Of a DNA stretch of 64,000 nucleotides, positions 1 through 7,951 are shown piece by piece. The stretch comes from Trachythela sp. YZ-2020 (taxonomy: Eukaryota > Cnidaria > Anthozoa > Malacalcyonacea > Clavulariidae). The translations under genes were made by a program, and so were the position numbers. Each line of letters starts with the position of its first letter. Within the stretch, counting starts at the first letter, position 1. Location: the NCBI GenBank assembly GCA_016169945.1, contig JADLSH010000395.1, forward strand, positions 382,501-446,500. Reading direction: 5' to 3'. Below the pieces are notes generated by a model. That model was not told the origin of the DNA, did not search any database, and saw only the letters and a list, made by a program, of their open reading frames with translations.

Positions 1-19
1 TTTGAGAGTGTTAAATAAA

Positions 20-655
20 ATGTCAAAGTTAACAGTATTTGTACCACAGAACAAGACAACTGTGAGTTTAGATATCTTTCAACATAACAAGAGTAAGATA
101 TATCTCAGATCGGCGACTATATTTTGGGAGTTCCATAATGTTTTAAGATGTCAAATTACACATGGGGCTGATAAGATTGTGTTTGAAAAAGGATATTGGA
201 CATTTGTTGCTATCCAAAAGAAACTAAAAGACGAGGGTATCGAGCTTGCTGCAAACCACATAAACTCTACATGCTCGATAAAATCTGAAAAAGCTTTAAA
301 CCTAGAAAACACAATAGGTCCTATGTTGGGTTTTTTACCAGACACCGCGTTGTTAAAAGATATATGGCACAGTTCCGGTCATGTCAATGTCAACCATGGA
401 TTAAAATATGTTAACATCGAATGTAGCATCGTGAACAGTTACCAAAACTTCGATACAAATGGTAAGCAAAGTAAAATAATAGCTTCGTTACCAATCTCGT
501 CAACACAGCTCTTAATAGACACCTTGGAGTTCTACGATAACATCAACGCAAAAACACCTATCGTACAAAGATTTAATGCAATGTCTTTCAAACTTACGAC
601 TAACATTGACTTTCATGTAAACATGAGCGCATTGTTAGAATTAGAAATAGTATAG
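20..655 (+). CDS. Penton-like minor capsid protein (probable)
   Basis: A 211-residue protein; ATG at 20 is preferred because it directly follows an AATAAA box. It is rich in beta-strand-like alternation and has no signal peptide or membrane segment. The layout (N-terminal strand block, a central LGFLPD-type segment, then a 'NIECSIVN' strand and a C-terminal strand ending LLELEIV) resembles the single-jelly-roll penton-type proteins encoded beside integrases in Polintons. That family link is from memory of the pattern, not from an alignment. It is followed 11 bp later by the integrase gene, as expected for a virion gene cluster. It could instead be another minor capsid protein. Confidence 0.5.
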   Translation: MSKLTVFVPQNKTTVSLDIFQHNKSKIYLRSATIFWEFHNVLRCQITHGADKIVFEKGYWTFVAIQKKLKDEGIELAANHINSTCSIKSEKALNLENTIGPMLGFLPDTALLKDIWHSSGHVNVNHGLKYVNIECSIVNSYQNFDTNGKQSKIIASLPISSTQLLIDTLEFYDNINAKTPIVQRFNAMSFKLTTNIDFHVNMSALLELEIV

Positions 656-660
656 TGTGA

Positions 661-666
661 AATAAA
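661..666 (+). promoter_or_regulatory. AATAAA start-codon box, possible late-promoter or poly(A) signal
   Basis: AATAAA abuts the integrase ATG. Equivalent boxes precede other element genes: AATAAA then ATG at 20; AAATAAATG at 1675, overlapping the integrase stop; AATAATAAATG on the minus strand at 4946; AAAATAAAAATG at 5593 minus; AAATAAATAAAT a few bases before the ATG at 6455 minus; AATAAAATG at 7051 minus. The position at gene starts suggests a promoter or initiator like the TAAAT(G) late promoters of large DNA viruses. Since the box also lies at the end of the preceding gene, it may double as a poly(A) signal. Confidence 0.45.
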
Positions 667-1674
667 ATGACAACACATTTTGAAACAGAACAAGGTCTAA
701 GAGATTTGTACCACTCACCGGGAACAGGCTATCAAAGTATTGAAAGATTGTACCAAAAAGCAAAGGAAGAAGGGTTAAATGTTACGCGTAAACATGTTAA
801 AGATTGGATTTTAACTGAAAAAACTTACACGACTACGAAACAAAAAAGTGGCAAGCATGTGTATCGTAAAACTATCGTTAGCAATCTTGGGGATCAACTA
901 CAATTAGACATGGTTGATATGACAGAGGGTCGTAAACCAAGTAACGATGGCTACCGTTGGATTTTAACATCAGTAGAAATATTATCAAGATATGCTTTCA
1001 CAGAACCAAGCAAAACAAAAGGTGGTTTAGATGTCTCACACGCCATGGAAAAAGTGTTAGAGGAATTTAAACATCGGTTTGGTAAGTACCCAGATACTGT
1101 CCAATACGACGATGGTAACGAATTCAAAAACAAAAATGTTAACGCGTTACTTGCCAAACTTGGGATAAAACATTTCACAACACTTATTAAAAAAGGTGGC
1201 AAGGCCTTTTTTAACAGAAAGGCCGCCCTCGTTGAGAGATTAAATAGGACTCTAAAAACAACGATGTGGAAATATTTTGAAGAACATCAAACAAAAAAGT
1301 GGTTACACATCCTGGATGATGTTACATTTAATTACAATCACAGTATACATAGTACCATTAAAATGAAACCTACAGATGTGAACGAAAAAAATAAGGATGA
1401 TGTCTGGATGACTTTGTACGCGAACGAAGTGAGCGGCGGGAAGACTACTGGAGGTAAAAAACCAAGATACAAAGTAGGTGACACCGTTAGGGTGGAAAAA
1501 TATCACACAGGTACCAGATTTGTTAAGGGCTACACAATTAATTTTACGGAGGAGACATTTAAAATTACAAAAGTACATCGTGGTGATCCTGTTATGTATG
1601 ACATACAAGATATCGCAACAGGGGAAGAAATACACGGTAGGTTTTACGAAAGAGAACTTAGCGAAGTGAAATAA
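667..1674 (+). CDS. Retroviral-type (rve, DDE) integrase of a Polinton
   Basis: A 335-residue integrase that would insert the element into host DNA. The N-terminal helical region (about 1-65) is followed by the RNase H-like catalytic core with D81 (LQLDMVDM), D148/D149 (VQYDDGNEF) and E190 (ALVERLNRT), giving the DDE triad with about 40 residues between the last two. After the core comes a basic tail (YKVGDTVRV, about 270-330) resembling the chromodomain/SH3-like C-terminal region of Polinton integrases. Length fits the family. It starts after an AATAAA box and its stop codon touches the ATG of the next gene. All catalytic residues are present. Confidence 0.93.
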   Translation: MTTHFETEQGLRDLYHSPGTGYQSIERLYQKAKEEGLNVTRKHVKDWILTEKTYTTTKQKSGKHVYRKTIVSNLGDQLQLDMVDMTEGRKPSNDGYRWILTSVEILSRYAFTEPSKTKGGLDVSHAMEKVLEEFKHRFGKYPDTVQYDDGNEFKNKNVNALLAKLGIKHFTTLIKKGGKAFFNRKAALVERLNRTLKTTMWKYFEEHQTKKWLHILDDVTFNYNHSIHSTIKMKPTDVNEKNKDDVWMTLYANEVSGGKTTGGKKPRYKVGDTVRVEKYHTGTRFVKGYTINFTEETFKITKVHRGDPVMYDIQDIATGEEIHGRFYERELSEVK

Positions 1675-3642
1675 ATGACAACAGAAATGGAAATGGAAGA
1701 TCTTGGTGATAATATTGAAACTGACCTTGACCTTGATGATGATGACACACAAGAAACTCCCATAGACGAAACTACTTTCAACGAAGTTATGGGAAAAATA
1801 GACGATAGTGGGCTTCTTGATGATGATGATGATCAAGACACACTTGACCAGCCCAGCAATAATCCTGATGTTAAAAAAAAATATGAGTTTTCATGGCTTA
1901 TGAAAAACCTAGATGATATAGAATCTGGAAAAAGAGAACAAAATGATCCTCCTTTACAATCTTTTGACAACTTCGTAAAAAGTGAATTAAAAAAAGATAC
2001 CACCACACAATTTCCACCTCCAAAAACCGCACCCCTTGATAATGATGATGACAATGAACAAAAAACACAGAGTACAAAACAAAAAACACAGAGTACAAAA
2101 CAAAAACCACCTCCTGAACAGCAAAAACCATGGGGGATTACTAAAGTTATAGACACCGCATCAGACTGGCTTGGTGGTGTTGGTGTAGAAGATGATGACA
2201 CACAAAAAACACAGAGTACAAAACAAAAACCACAGAGTACAAAACCTCCTGAACAGCAAAAAGCATGGCTTACTAGGGTTGTAGATGGAATATCAGATTG
2301 GCTTGGTGGTGTAGTAGATGATGATGATGATAATAATAAAATAATGGATGAAACTATCCCAGAAATGAAAAACCTAAACCCTGAAGATCCAGTGGAAGAT
2401 CTTGATCCGAATGAACCTGATGATCAAGAAACTAACCTTGATGATGACCAAGATCAAGACCCTCTTGATGGTTCAACCGACAAGCAAGAGGGGGTAACAC
2501 TTGATCCCCAAACTAGTGATCCAACTACTAATTTGGATGAAAGTATAGCTATTGTGACAGGAAACCCTAATGTTGTGAGAGTCGCATTGGTGAAAGATGT
2601 ATTTTTAAAATATTTTAACACCCACTTAGACGAAAACGATGGTCCACACACACAGTTATTTCTCACAAAATTATCAGTAAGAAGAAATACCGCTGGTCGT
2701 GTTATAGGCATAGATTATGGAGTAGGTGAAGATAAGTTGGGAATTTATAAAATTAATGCTAATGATGAAATCTCAGTCAGTGCTAGTAAAAGTGGAAAAA
2801 TGACAAGAGCTAAAAAACTATACGATGATGAGTTTACTGAAGTAACATTGGAGCATGCTAACACTGTGCCTGGTGTGATTGAGAGTCAAACCGGGGTTGT
2901 GGGTAACAAAGAGTTAAACGACAGTGTAATTAATAATTCTAGAGTCACATTAAATAGTACCATCAACGAGGCTTACGATGATATTAGATCTCAACACGAA
3001 AACATTGAGATGGAAAATTTAAAAGATGATGGGGGTAAATCCGAGTGGGGTGGAGAACTAGAAGCAATTATACAATCTGGCATTCGCAAACAAAATATTG
3101 GTTATAAGGAACAAATTGAGCTTTTGAAGACCGAGGCAAAAACTTGGCAGGATCGAAGTGCGGCAGAAAAAGATCCCAACCTAAAAACTTTATACAGAGC
3201 TGTTTCAAAGGCTGCAGAGTTAGAAGGAGATAACATAAGATTAGAAAACAAAATAAAACCTAAAACTGTCGAGGTTGAAAAAATATTAGAAGAAGAAATT
3301 GAAAACAACCCACTAACAAAGTTTGAGAAGTTTAAAAAGTGGGCTAAAAAGAACTTGGGTATCACAGCAGCCTTAAGTGTTAGTATCGCAGGGTTAATAA
3401 CAGGAATTGTAACAGCAACAAGAAGAGCTCTTGCAACCGGCGCTCGTGGAGTCTCTGCTTTTGGGCGTGGGGTTGCTAAAATACTTGCTAAGTTTGGACC
3501 TGTATTTGGTGCTATCGGTAGCATTCTATCAACCGTTCTAAGTATGGGTGCCAAAGGGTTAATGTGGTTAGGTAACAACATGTGGATTCTTGCGATAGCA
3601 CTAGGTTACTTTGCATATAACGAAATTAAAACTAGGAGTTAA
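1675..3642 (+). CDS. Acidic repeat protein with hydrophobic C-terminus, possible minor virion or membrane-active protein
   Basis: A 655-residue ORF. Residues 1-290 are Asp/Glu-rich and low in complexity (DDDD, TQSTKQK runs) and contain two copies of a 'DWLGGV' segment (about 165 and 212), an internal duplication. The middle (about 300-420) looks globular. Residues about 480-550 are charged and helix-prone. Residues about 565-655 form alternating hydrophobic/basic helices rich in Gly and Ala with at least two possible membrane segments, ending in a Trp-rich hydrophobic helix. Polintons and adintoviruses carry proteins with amphipathic membrane-active tails analogous to adenovirus protein VI. 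The resemblance is in kind only, so the function is inferred. The gene is translationally abutted to the integrase. Confidence 0.6.
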   Translation: MTTEMEMEDLGDNIETDLDLDDDDTQETPIDETTFNEVMGKIDDSGLLDDDDDQDTLDQPSNNPDVKKKYEFSWLMKNLDDIESGKREQNDPPLQSFDNFVKSELKKDTTTQFPPPKTAPLDNDDDNEQKTQSTKQKTQSTKQKPPPEQQKPWGITKVIDTASDWLGGVGVEDDDTQKTQSTKQKPQSTKPPEQQKAWLTRVVDGISDWLGGVVDDDDDNNKIMDETIPEMKNLNPEDPVEDLDPNEPDDQETNLDDDQDQDPLDGSTDKQEGVTLDPQTSDPTTNLDESIAIVTGNPNVVRVALVKDVFLKYFNTHLDENDGPHTQLFLTKLSVRRNTAGRVIGIDYGVGEDKLGIYKINANDEISVSASKSGKMTRAKKLYDDEFTEVTLEHANTVPGVIESQTGVVGNKELNDSVINNSRVTLNSTINEAYDDIRSQHENIEMENLKDDGGKSEWGGELEAIIQSGIRKQNIGYKEQIELLKTEAKTWQDRSAAEKDPNLKTLYRAVSKAAELEGDNIRLENKIKPKTVEVEKILEEEIENNPLTKFEKFKKWAKKNLGITAALSVSIAGLITGIVTATRRALATGARGVSAFGRGVAKILAKFGPVFGAIGSILSTVLSMGAKGLMWLGNNMWILAIALGYFAYNEIKTRS

Positions 3643-3691
3643 ACGAACGAAGTGAGCGAGACGAAGTGAACGAAGTGAGCGAGACGAAGTG
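3643..3691 (+). repeat. Two-copy short tandem repeat (GAAGTGAGCGAG type)
   Basis: Just after the stop codon, about 23 bases built on GAAGTGAGCGAGACGAAGTG are repeated in tandem. Related GC-rich units recur at 4475-4530 (as the Ser/Glu/Gln-rich coding tail of the neighbouring ORF) and at 8235-8300. They look like dispersed short repeats peculiar to this element. Confidence 0.7.
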
Positions 3692-3695
3692 TGTA

Positions 3696-3725
3696 AATTT
3701 GTAACGCGTTATCGGGTTACAAATT
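3696..3725 (+). terminator. Hairpin with 10-bp perfect stem, copy 1
   Basis: AATTTGTAAC at 3696-3705 pairs perfectly with GTTACAAATT at 3716-3725 around a 10-base loop. A second hairpin with the same stem lies at 4421-4450. Both follow rightward genes, so a 3'-end or termination signal is the simplest reading. A protein-binding site is the alternative. Confidence 0.55.
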
Positions 3726-3749
3726 ATTTTAAATCGTTTGAGTGTGTTG

Positions 3750-3757
3750 TATAAATT
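3750..3757 (+). promoter_or_regulatory. TATA-like box before the Bro-N gene
   Basis: TATAAATT lies 14 bases before the ATG at 3772. This gene lacks the AATAAA start box of the virion genes, which would fit a different expression class. The short spacing makes a conventional TATA function uncertain. Confidence 0.3.
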
Positions 3758-3771
3758 AGGAAAAGTTAGAA

Positions 3772-4401
3772 ATGGAAGTGTTTAATGAAAAGTTAAGTGT
3801 AAAACTTGAGATCTTTATACATGATGATGAGATCTTATTTTTGGGGTCAAAAGTAGCCGAGAGTTTTGGATATAGAGATACACGCAGGGCTATTAGAATG
3901 CATGTCGACAATGAAGATAAAATCTTATGGCGTGATTTTATTCAAGGGGAGGGTGATTTTGCACCCCCTTTACAATATCAACCTCAAAGAGTTCTAATCA
4001 ACGAGTCTGGGTTTTACTCACTTGCTCTTAGATCAAAAATGCCATTAGCAAAACAGTTCATAAGATGGGTGACATCTGAAGTGTTACCGAGTATCAGAAA
4101 AACTGGGGTGTACACTAATGATACAATCTGTGAAAAATTAGATAAAATGGTGCCAGACTCAGATCTTCTTGACATCAAAGATAAAAACCCATGTATATGT
4201 GGGACAAAGAATTTTGTGTGTCAATGTAATAATGAAAGAACAACAACACGAAAGTTGTTGGTTGGAAAAGCAAACATATTAAAAAACCCAATATGTGTTA
4301 AAAATGGTAAACTTGGTGGTTTAAAAGCCGCTGAGAATTATCAAAAAATGAAAAACAGTTTAAATCTTGATGAGATTATACATATGTATCATGGTACTTA
4401 A
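3772..4401 (+). CDS. Bro-N domain protein
   Basis: A 209-residue protein. Residues about 1-110 match the Bro-N (baculovirus repeated ORF, N-terminal) pattern: FLGSKVAESFGYRDTRRAIRMHV, then LINESGFYSLALRSKMPLAKQFIRWVTSEVLPSIRKTG. Bro proteins are DNA-binding proteins of large DNA viruses and phages, thought to act in gene regulation or replication. Residues about 138-155 hold a Cys cluster (CIC, CQC) that might bind a metal, followed by a basic tail with a GGLKAAENYQ segment. It is flanked by the two twin hairpins and converges on leftward genes. The domain call is strong; the role in this element is unknown. Confidence 0.85.
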   Translation: MEVFNEKLSVKLEIFIHDDEILFLGSKVAESFGYRDTRRAIRMHVDNEDKILWRDFIQGEGDFAPPLQYQPQRVLINESGFYSLALRSKMPLAKQFIRWVTSEVLPSIRKTGVYTNDTICEKLDKMVPDSDLLDIKDKNPCICGTKNFVCQCNNERTTTRKLLVGKANILKNPICVKNGKLGGLKAAENYQKMKNSLNLDEIIHMYHGT

Positions 4402-4420
4402 AATCAATATAGAGGATTTT

Positions 4421-4450
4421 AATTTGTAACTCGTTAGTGGGTTACAAATT
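4421..4450 (+). terminator. Hairpin with 10-bp perfect stem, copy 2
   Basis: The stem AATTTGTAAC/GTTACAAATT is identical to the hairpin at 3696-3725; only the loop differs by a few bases. It sits between the convergent Bro-N gene and the leftward gene block, where a bidirectional 3'-end signal would be expected. Confidence 0.55.
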
Positions 4451-4463
4451 TTTACAAAGTCTC

Positions 4464-4946
4464 TTATTCTTGTTCTTCTTTCGGCTGCGCTTCTTCTCTC
4501 GACTGCCGTCTCGGCTGCGCTTCACTTTGTTCACACCCCGTTATGTTTATGTGGTTGTAACATAATATACCTAACCCTGACAACGCAAAGAGATATTTAC
4601 TATAATAATCATCTGGTGTGAAACTTGGCATTAGATCCTTAATAACAAACATTATGTTTTCATCCTCCAATATTTTTTCTATAAATTTTCCCTTGTCCTT
4701 AATTGTAAAGTAATCCCCACAAAAGTTATCAGAAATGGAAACTGAAAGTAGAACAAATTTAACTGCCATCTTTTGGCGGTTAAGATCATCCTTATTTTTA
4801 ATGTACTCATTCTTTATACCCTTTAACACAGAATGTGTTACCCTTCTTTTGTTTCTTAAATATGACTTAGTTTGGTTAATAAAACCTTTCTCGGCGAGAT
4901 CTATTAACTCGCTGCGTAATGCTTCGGTCTCTTCTGTTGTGTCCAT
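4464..4946 (-). CDS. Uncharacterised 160-aa Polinton ORF
   Basis: I do not recognise this protein. It is a soluble-looking, mostly helical protein with a charged N-terminus (about 1-60, Lys/Arg-rich helix), a hydrophobic middle (AVKFVLLSVSIS) and a C-terminal tail of Ser/Glu/Gln/Arg encoded by the element's GC-rich short repeats, which may therefore be a late extension. The start ATG directly follows AATAATAA, like the other virion-block genes. It lies downstream of the ATPase gene in the leftward block, across an AT-rich gap of about 56 bp. A small virion or assembly protein is possible, but nothing in the sequence shows it. Confidence 0.55.
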   Translation of the reverse strand: MDTTEETEALRSELIDLAEKGFINQTKSYLRNKRRVTHSVLKGIKNEYIKNKDDLNRQKMAVKFVLLSVSISDNFCGDYFTIKDKGKFIEKILEDENIMFVIKDLMPSFTPDDYYSKYLFALSGLGILCYNHINITGCEQSEAQPRRQSREEAQPKEEQE

Positions 4947-5002
4947 TTATTATTATTTTAAAACATAATTTGTGTATGTTTTAAAATATTTTTACACGCG
5001 CG

Positions 5003-5608
5003 CTACGCTATTATTTTGTGAGAGCGTGGGAATCTTAAGTTAATTTCTAACCGAGCATACTTGTTCTCTTTAAGAGTTTTTCGTAGTGAGTCTTGTTCTT
5101 GTTTAGGGATGTCTAAGAACTCATCTGTGATGGTTTTCCATGCGAGAGCACTGGGTGTGTCAAAAACAACTAGCTTGGCTATGTTTTCTCGGTAAGCCGG
5201 TGTGATGGCTGTTAATTTTTGAGTGATGACTATCGTACTTAGGTTGTAATGTCTGGCCGAGAAAGCTAAGTTAACAAGCTCGGATGTTCTTGTCTTAACT
5301 GACTTAGAACTTGCACAGTCGTCTAAAATTATTAGCGAGTTAGTTCCCTTGAATGTATCCGATATGTATTTTAAAAATGTGTCGACTTGGTCTTGGTCAC
5401 ATTGTATCGTGTAAAAACCAGGGGAGTTTTTGAATGTCCAATCTTGGTAAGTCTGGTTGTACTCAAACGTTGGACATATTAAAAATATGTATTGGAAGTG
5501 ACCGCGGTACTCGTTAACTAACATGTTTAACAGATAGTATGTCTTACCACACTCTGTCGATCCTGTTATAAGCATATTAAATGGTGTCTTCATTTTTATT
5601 TTACCCAA
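5003..5608 (-). CDS. A32/FtsK-HerA-type genome-packaging ATPase
   Basis: A 201-residue ATPase. Walker A is GSTECGKT at residues 16-23, Walker B is LIILDD at 92-97, and a sensor-like TIVITQK follows. The size and motifs match the packaging ATPases of Polintons, virophages and poxvirus A32, which power DNA entry into the capsid. The second Met (codon starting at 5593) is a better start than 5608: it avoids overlap with the upstream gene and follows AAAATAAAA. It ends close to the next leftward gene. All nucleotide-binding residues are intact. Confidence 0.9.
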   Translation of the reverse strand: MGKIKMKTPFNMLITGSTECGKTYYLLNMLVNEYRGHFQYIFLICPTFEYNQTYQDWTFKNSPGFYTIQCDQDQVDTFLKYISDTFKGTNSLIILDDCASSKSVKTRTSELVNLAFSARHYNLSTIVITQKLTAITPAYRENIAKLVVFDTPSALAWKTITDEFLDIPKQEQDSLRKTLKENKYARLEINLRFPRSHKIIA

Positions 5609-6455
5609 TCTTTGTGAAAATCATAACTGTGTCATAAACATCGTAAACAAGATAACTATAATCATCACCAAAGTAGTTTGTGTAAGATTTTAGTTCAACT
5701 GTCGATCCTTTTGCAAGAGTAATAATACCTTCCATGTAAATTTCATGTGGGAAGGTTTTATATACATCACCTTGGGTTACAACTTTAAAAAATGGTTTAA
5801 TGGTATTTTCTACATAGATACAAGTTTCAAGATCTGCATAGTCAGCATCATCCTTAGAGTACCAACTGTCGGTGGTGGTGATGACAGGACTGCCAGATTC
5901 AAACTTAGTTGGTTTCAAAGATAGTTTGTATTTAACTATGTAATCTCCTTGGGTGGATATTATAGCCGTGAGAATTTTGTTGTCATTTCTAGTACAAAAT
6001 AAGTTATTTTTTGCAGCTTTGTATGTATGTTTACCACTATTATGGAAATAAGTAACCAAAAAATTATTAGAACCAGCGGGACCTGTTGGGCCTGTTATGG
6101 AATCGCCTTTTGGGCCAGTTGGGCCAGTAATTGAATCACCTTTTGGACCAGTTATTGAATCGCCTTTTGGGCCGGTTGGACCTGTTGGGCCTGTTATGGA
6201 ATCGCCTTTTGGACCAGTTGGGCCAGTAATTGAATCACCTTTTGGGCCAGTTATTGAATCACCTTTTGGGCCGGTTGGACCTGTTGGGCCTGTTATGGAA
6301 TCGCCCTTAAAACCTTTTAGGCCTCTTTGTCCCGAATTACCTTGTTCGCCCTGTATCCCGTCAGGGCCTTGAGGGCCTTGTGGCCCGATTGGGCCTTGTT
6401 GACCACCAATAGATGTGTATCTGTTATCTTTTGTGTATCCAAATGCTAATGCCAT
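5601..6455 (-). CDS. Collagen-like fiber protein with globular head
   Basis: A 284-residue protein in three parts. Residues 1-18 begin [10 protein letters not shown], closely similar to the start of the next upstream gene product. Residues about 19-132 are a Gly-X-Y shaft with seven GDSIT insertions that break the triplet register; a 33-residue block is duplicated in tandem. Residues about 133-284 are a beta-rich domain resembling C1q/TNF-type trimeric heads. This is the layout of a trimeric virion fiber: anchor, shaft, knob. It probably decorates the particle and contacts the host cell (inference). The gene lies next to the packaging ATPase and the other fiber-like gene. Confidence 0.8.
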   Translation of the reverse strand: MALAFGYTKDNRYTSIGGQQGPIGPQGPQGPDGIQGEQGNSGQRGLKGFKGDSITGPTGPTGPKGDSITGPKGDSITGPTGPKGDSITGPTGPTGPKGDSITGPKGDSITGPTGPKGDSITGPTGPAGSNNFLVTYFHNSGKHTYKAAKNNLFCTRNDNKILTAIISTQGDYIVKYKLSLKPTKFESGSPVITTTDSWYSKDDADYADLETCIYVENTIKPFFKVVTQGDVYKTFPHEIYMEGIITLAKGSTVELKSYTNYFGDDYSYLVYDVYDTVMIFTKIG

Positions 6456-6520
6456 GTGTATTTATTTATTTCATAACTTACAAAAAGTTATGGAAATTGT
6501 CTAAAATATTTAATATTCAA

Positions 6521-7051
6521 CTACAGATTGTTTGACTCAACAGTGTAAGTTGTTACATGTAGAGTTGACTCGTTACCACCTGTTTCATCAGAAAGTTGTT
6601 TAAATTTTACAGTCATAAGTTTCATGGTTTTGTACTCGGGGACAACTTCTGGAATACTAAAATTTTCATCCAATATGAAGTAGTTTGTACCCGGAATCTG
6701 TTTAGTTGCTAAATTTATTTCTTTGAGGTCCCTCGTTATTTTTGTACCATCCGACATTGTGCAGTATAAAGAATATAATATTCTCATTGGTGTTGTAATA
6801 TCAGCGTCGTCGTCCATGAGGTGAGCTCTAAGAGCTATCCCTGAGTTTTCCGAAAAATTGTTACACCAGATGTACATTGGTCCAAAGTTCCTCATTCTGT
6901 CAGCAGGATGGCGCCATCTATCTTTAACGAGTCCATCATAAGACCCACGGAAATCACTAGTCGTTAGAAAGTATAATGGTTCTGCCCTAAGAGGCTTTTG
7001 GTTGTGGATGTAGTTTGGTTCATCATTTGAGTATCCAAATCTAAGTGTCAT
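6521..7051 (-). CDS. Second fiber-like or spike protein
   Basis: A 176-residue protein counted from the ATG at 7051. That start is chosen over 7078 because it follows AATAAA, avoids overlap with the clamp gene, and gives the N-terminus MTLRFGYSND, matching [10 protein letters not shown] of the collagen-like fiber. The rest is beta-rich with no recognised domain, Gly-X-Y shaft or membrane segment. The shared start suggests that both proteins dock to the same virion site, as adenovirus fibers dock to penton base through a short N-terminal peptide. That is inference; the homology of the peptide itself is visible. Confidence 0.6.
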   Translation of the reverse strand: MTLRFGYSNDEPNYIHNQKPLRAEPLYFLTTSDFRGSYDGLVKDRWRHPADRMRNFGPMYIWCNNFSENSGIALRAHLMDDDADITTPMRILYSLYCTMSDGTKITRDLKEINLATKQIPGTNYFILDENFSIPEVVPEYKTMKLMTVKFKQLSDETGGNESTLHVTTYTVESNNL

Positions 7052-7055
7052 TTTA

Positions 7056-7850
7056 TTAATGGTCTTTTGGTTTAACATACACTAACATTTTACCTAAAGA
7101 TGTGAGCGCTATGATTAACATCGGTTGGTTATCAAGTAAGCACACCCTAACTCTCGTTGAGATGCTAGCAAGTTTACTCATTTTGATAATGTCGCCGGAT
7201 TTAAACACCCCTGTTTGCGTTACACCCACATTAGGATCGTGAACTCCAAGTCTCACAGTCTTCACGACATAATCACTTACCGAAGATGTTAGTCTAAGTC
7301 CAAATAAGCCTATCACCTCAACAGTTATGTGTTGGTTAATAAGACTTAGCTCCTTACATGCCTTAAAAAACTCACTCGAATTAACTAACACACCCTGCGT
7401 GCTTTTTTCGTAACAAGCTGGTGGTATAATTTCGTACCACTGGCTAATTAAGGCGTTAAGAGTTGTGTTTGTGGTGTTTAAATTTTTGTTACACCTTGCA
7501 AGAATGTTAAATTTTTCGTCTTCATAACTTAACTCTATAGTTTTTGACTTCGTGATATTTTTAAGTATGGTCGCTAGTTGAATTGTGTCTATCACAATCA
7601 AAGATTTACCAGTACTTTGAAACATGTTTAACATTTCGTAATTAAACATCATGATTATCATTATTTTCGAGGTCAAAGGTTTTGGAGTCGACGAGGGTGC
7701 TTGGATCTGAACGAGAGGGTCGTCGGGTGCACAACTAATGTGTATTCCCAACTCTGAAACTTTAATGTATCCTTTGTAACTAACCATGCTTATTATGTCA
7801 GCAAAGGTTTTTAAAGTGAATCCTTCATCTGTTGTAAGTTTAAAACTCAT
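7056..7850 (-). CDS. PCNA-like DNA sliding clamp
   Basis: 264 residues, the usual PCNA length. Strand patterns match both PCNA halves: N-terminal FADIISMVSYKGYIKVSELGI followed by a short acidic loop; central GVLVNSSEFFKACKELSLI, equivalent to the 'PSGEFARICRDLS' region; and a C-terminal 'MLIIALTSLGKMLVYVKPK' equivalent to the last strands before the C-tail. A clamp would tether a polymerase during element replication. It has its own TATA box and lacks the AATAAA start box, which fits early expression. Identity to PCNA is low, so the call rests on order and spacing of motifs, not on close similarity. Confidence 0.75.
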   Translation of the reverse strand: MSFKLTTDEGFTLKTFADIISMVSYKGYIKVSELGIHISCAPDDPLVQIQAPSSTPKPLTSKIMIIMMFNYEMLNMFQSTGKSLIVIDTIQLATILKNITKSKTIELSYEDEKFNILARCNKNLNTTNTTLNALISQWYEIIPPACYEKSTQGVLVNSSEFFKACKELSLINQHITVEVIGLFGLRLTSSVSDYVVKTVRLGVHDPNVGVTQTGVFKSGDIIKMSKLASISTRVRVCLLDNQPMLIIALTSLGKMLVYVKPKDH

Positions 7851-7883
7851 ATCTTCCTTTATGAATGACTTTGACTATATTTT

Positions 7884-7891
7884 GTTTTATA
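7884..7891 (-). promoter_or_regulatory. TATA box of the sliding-clamp gene
   Basis: TATAAAAC on the minus strand lies about 34 bases upstream of the clamp ATG (7850). It is the clearest TATA box in the element and belongs to a replication-type gene. Confidence 0.45.
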
Positions 7892-7951
7892 ACCCTTAGG
7901 ATTATAAAAATTATTTAGCATTCCCCATACGGTAGTAGCGTAGGGTGTTTA

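Noticed and set aside
2..19. Upstream extension of the first gene to a TTG codon at position 2
   Set aside because: ATG at 20 directly follows an AATAAA box as in other genes of the element; eukaryotic-type expression would not favour TTG.
1833..2201. 122-aa Cys/Ser-rich minus-strand frame
   Set aside because: Antisense of the acidic, low-complexity part of the 655-aa protein.
6097..6372. 91-aa plus-strand frame rich in Gly-Pro-Val
   Set aside because: Antisense shadow of the collagen-like repeats.
7052..7078. Longer start (7078) for the second fiber-like gene
   Set aside because: It would overlap the clamp gene and hide the conserved MTLRFGYSND start that matches the collagen-like fiber.
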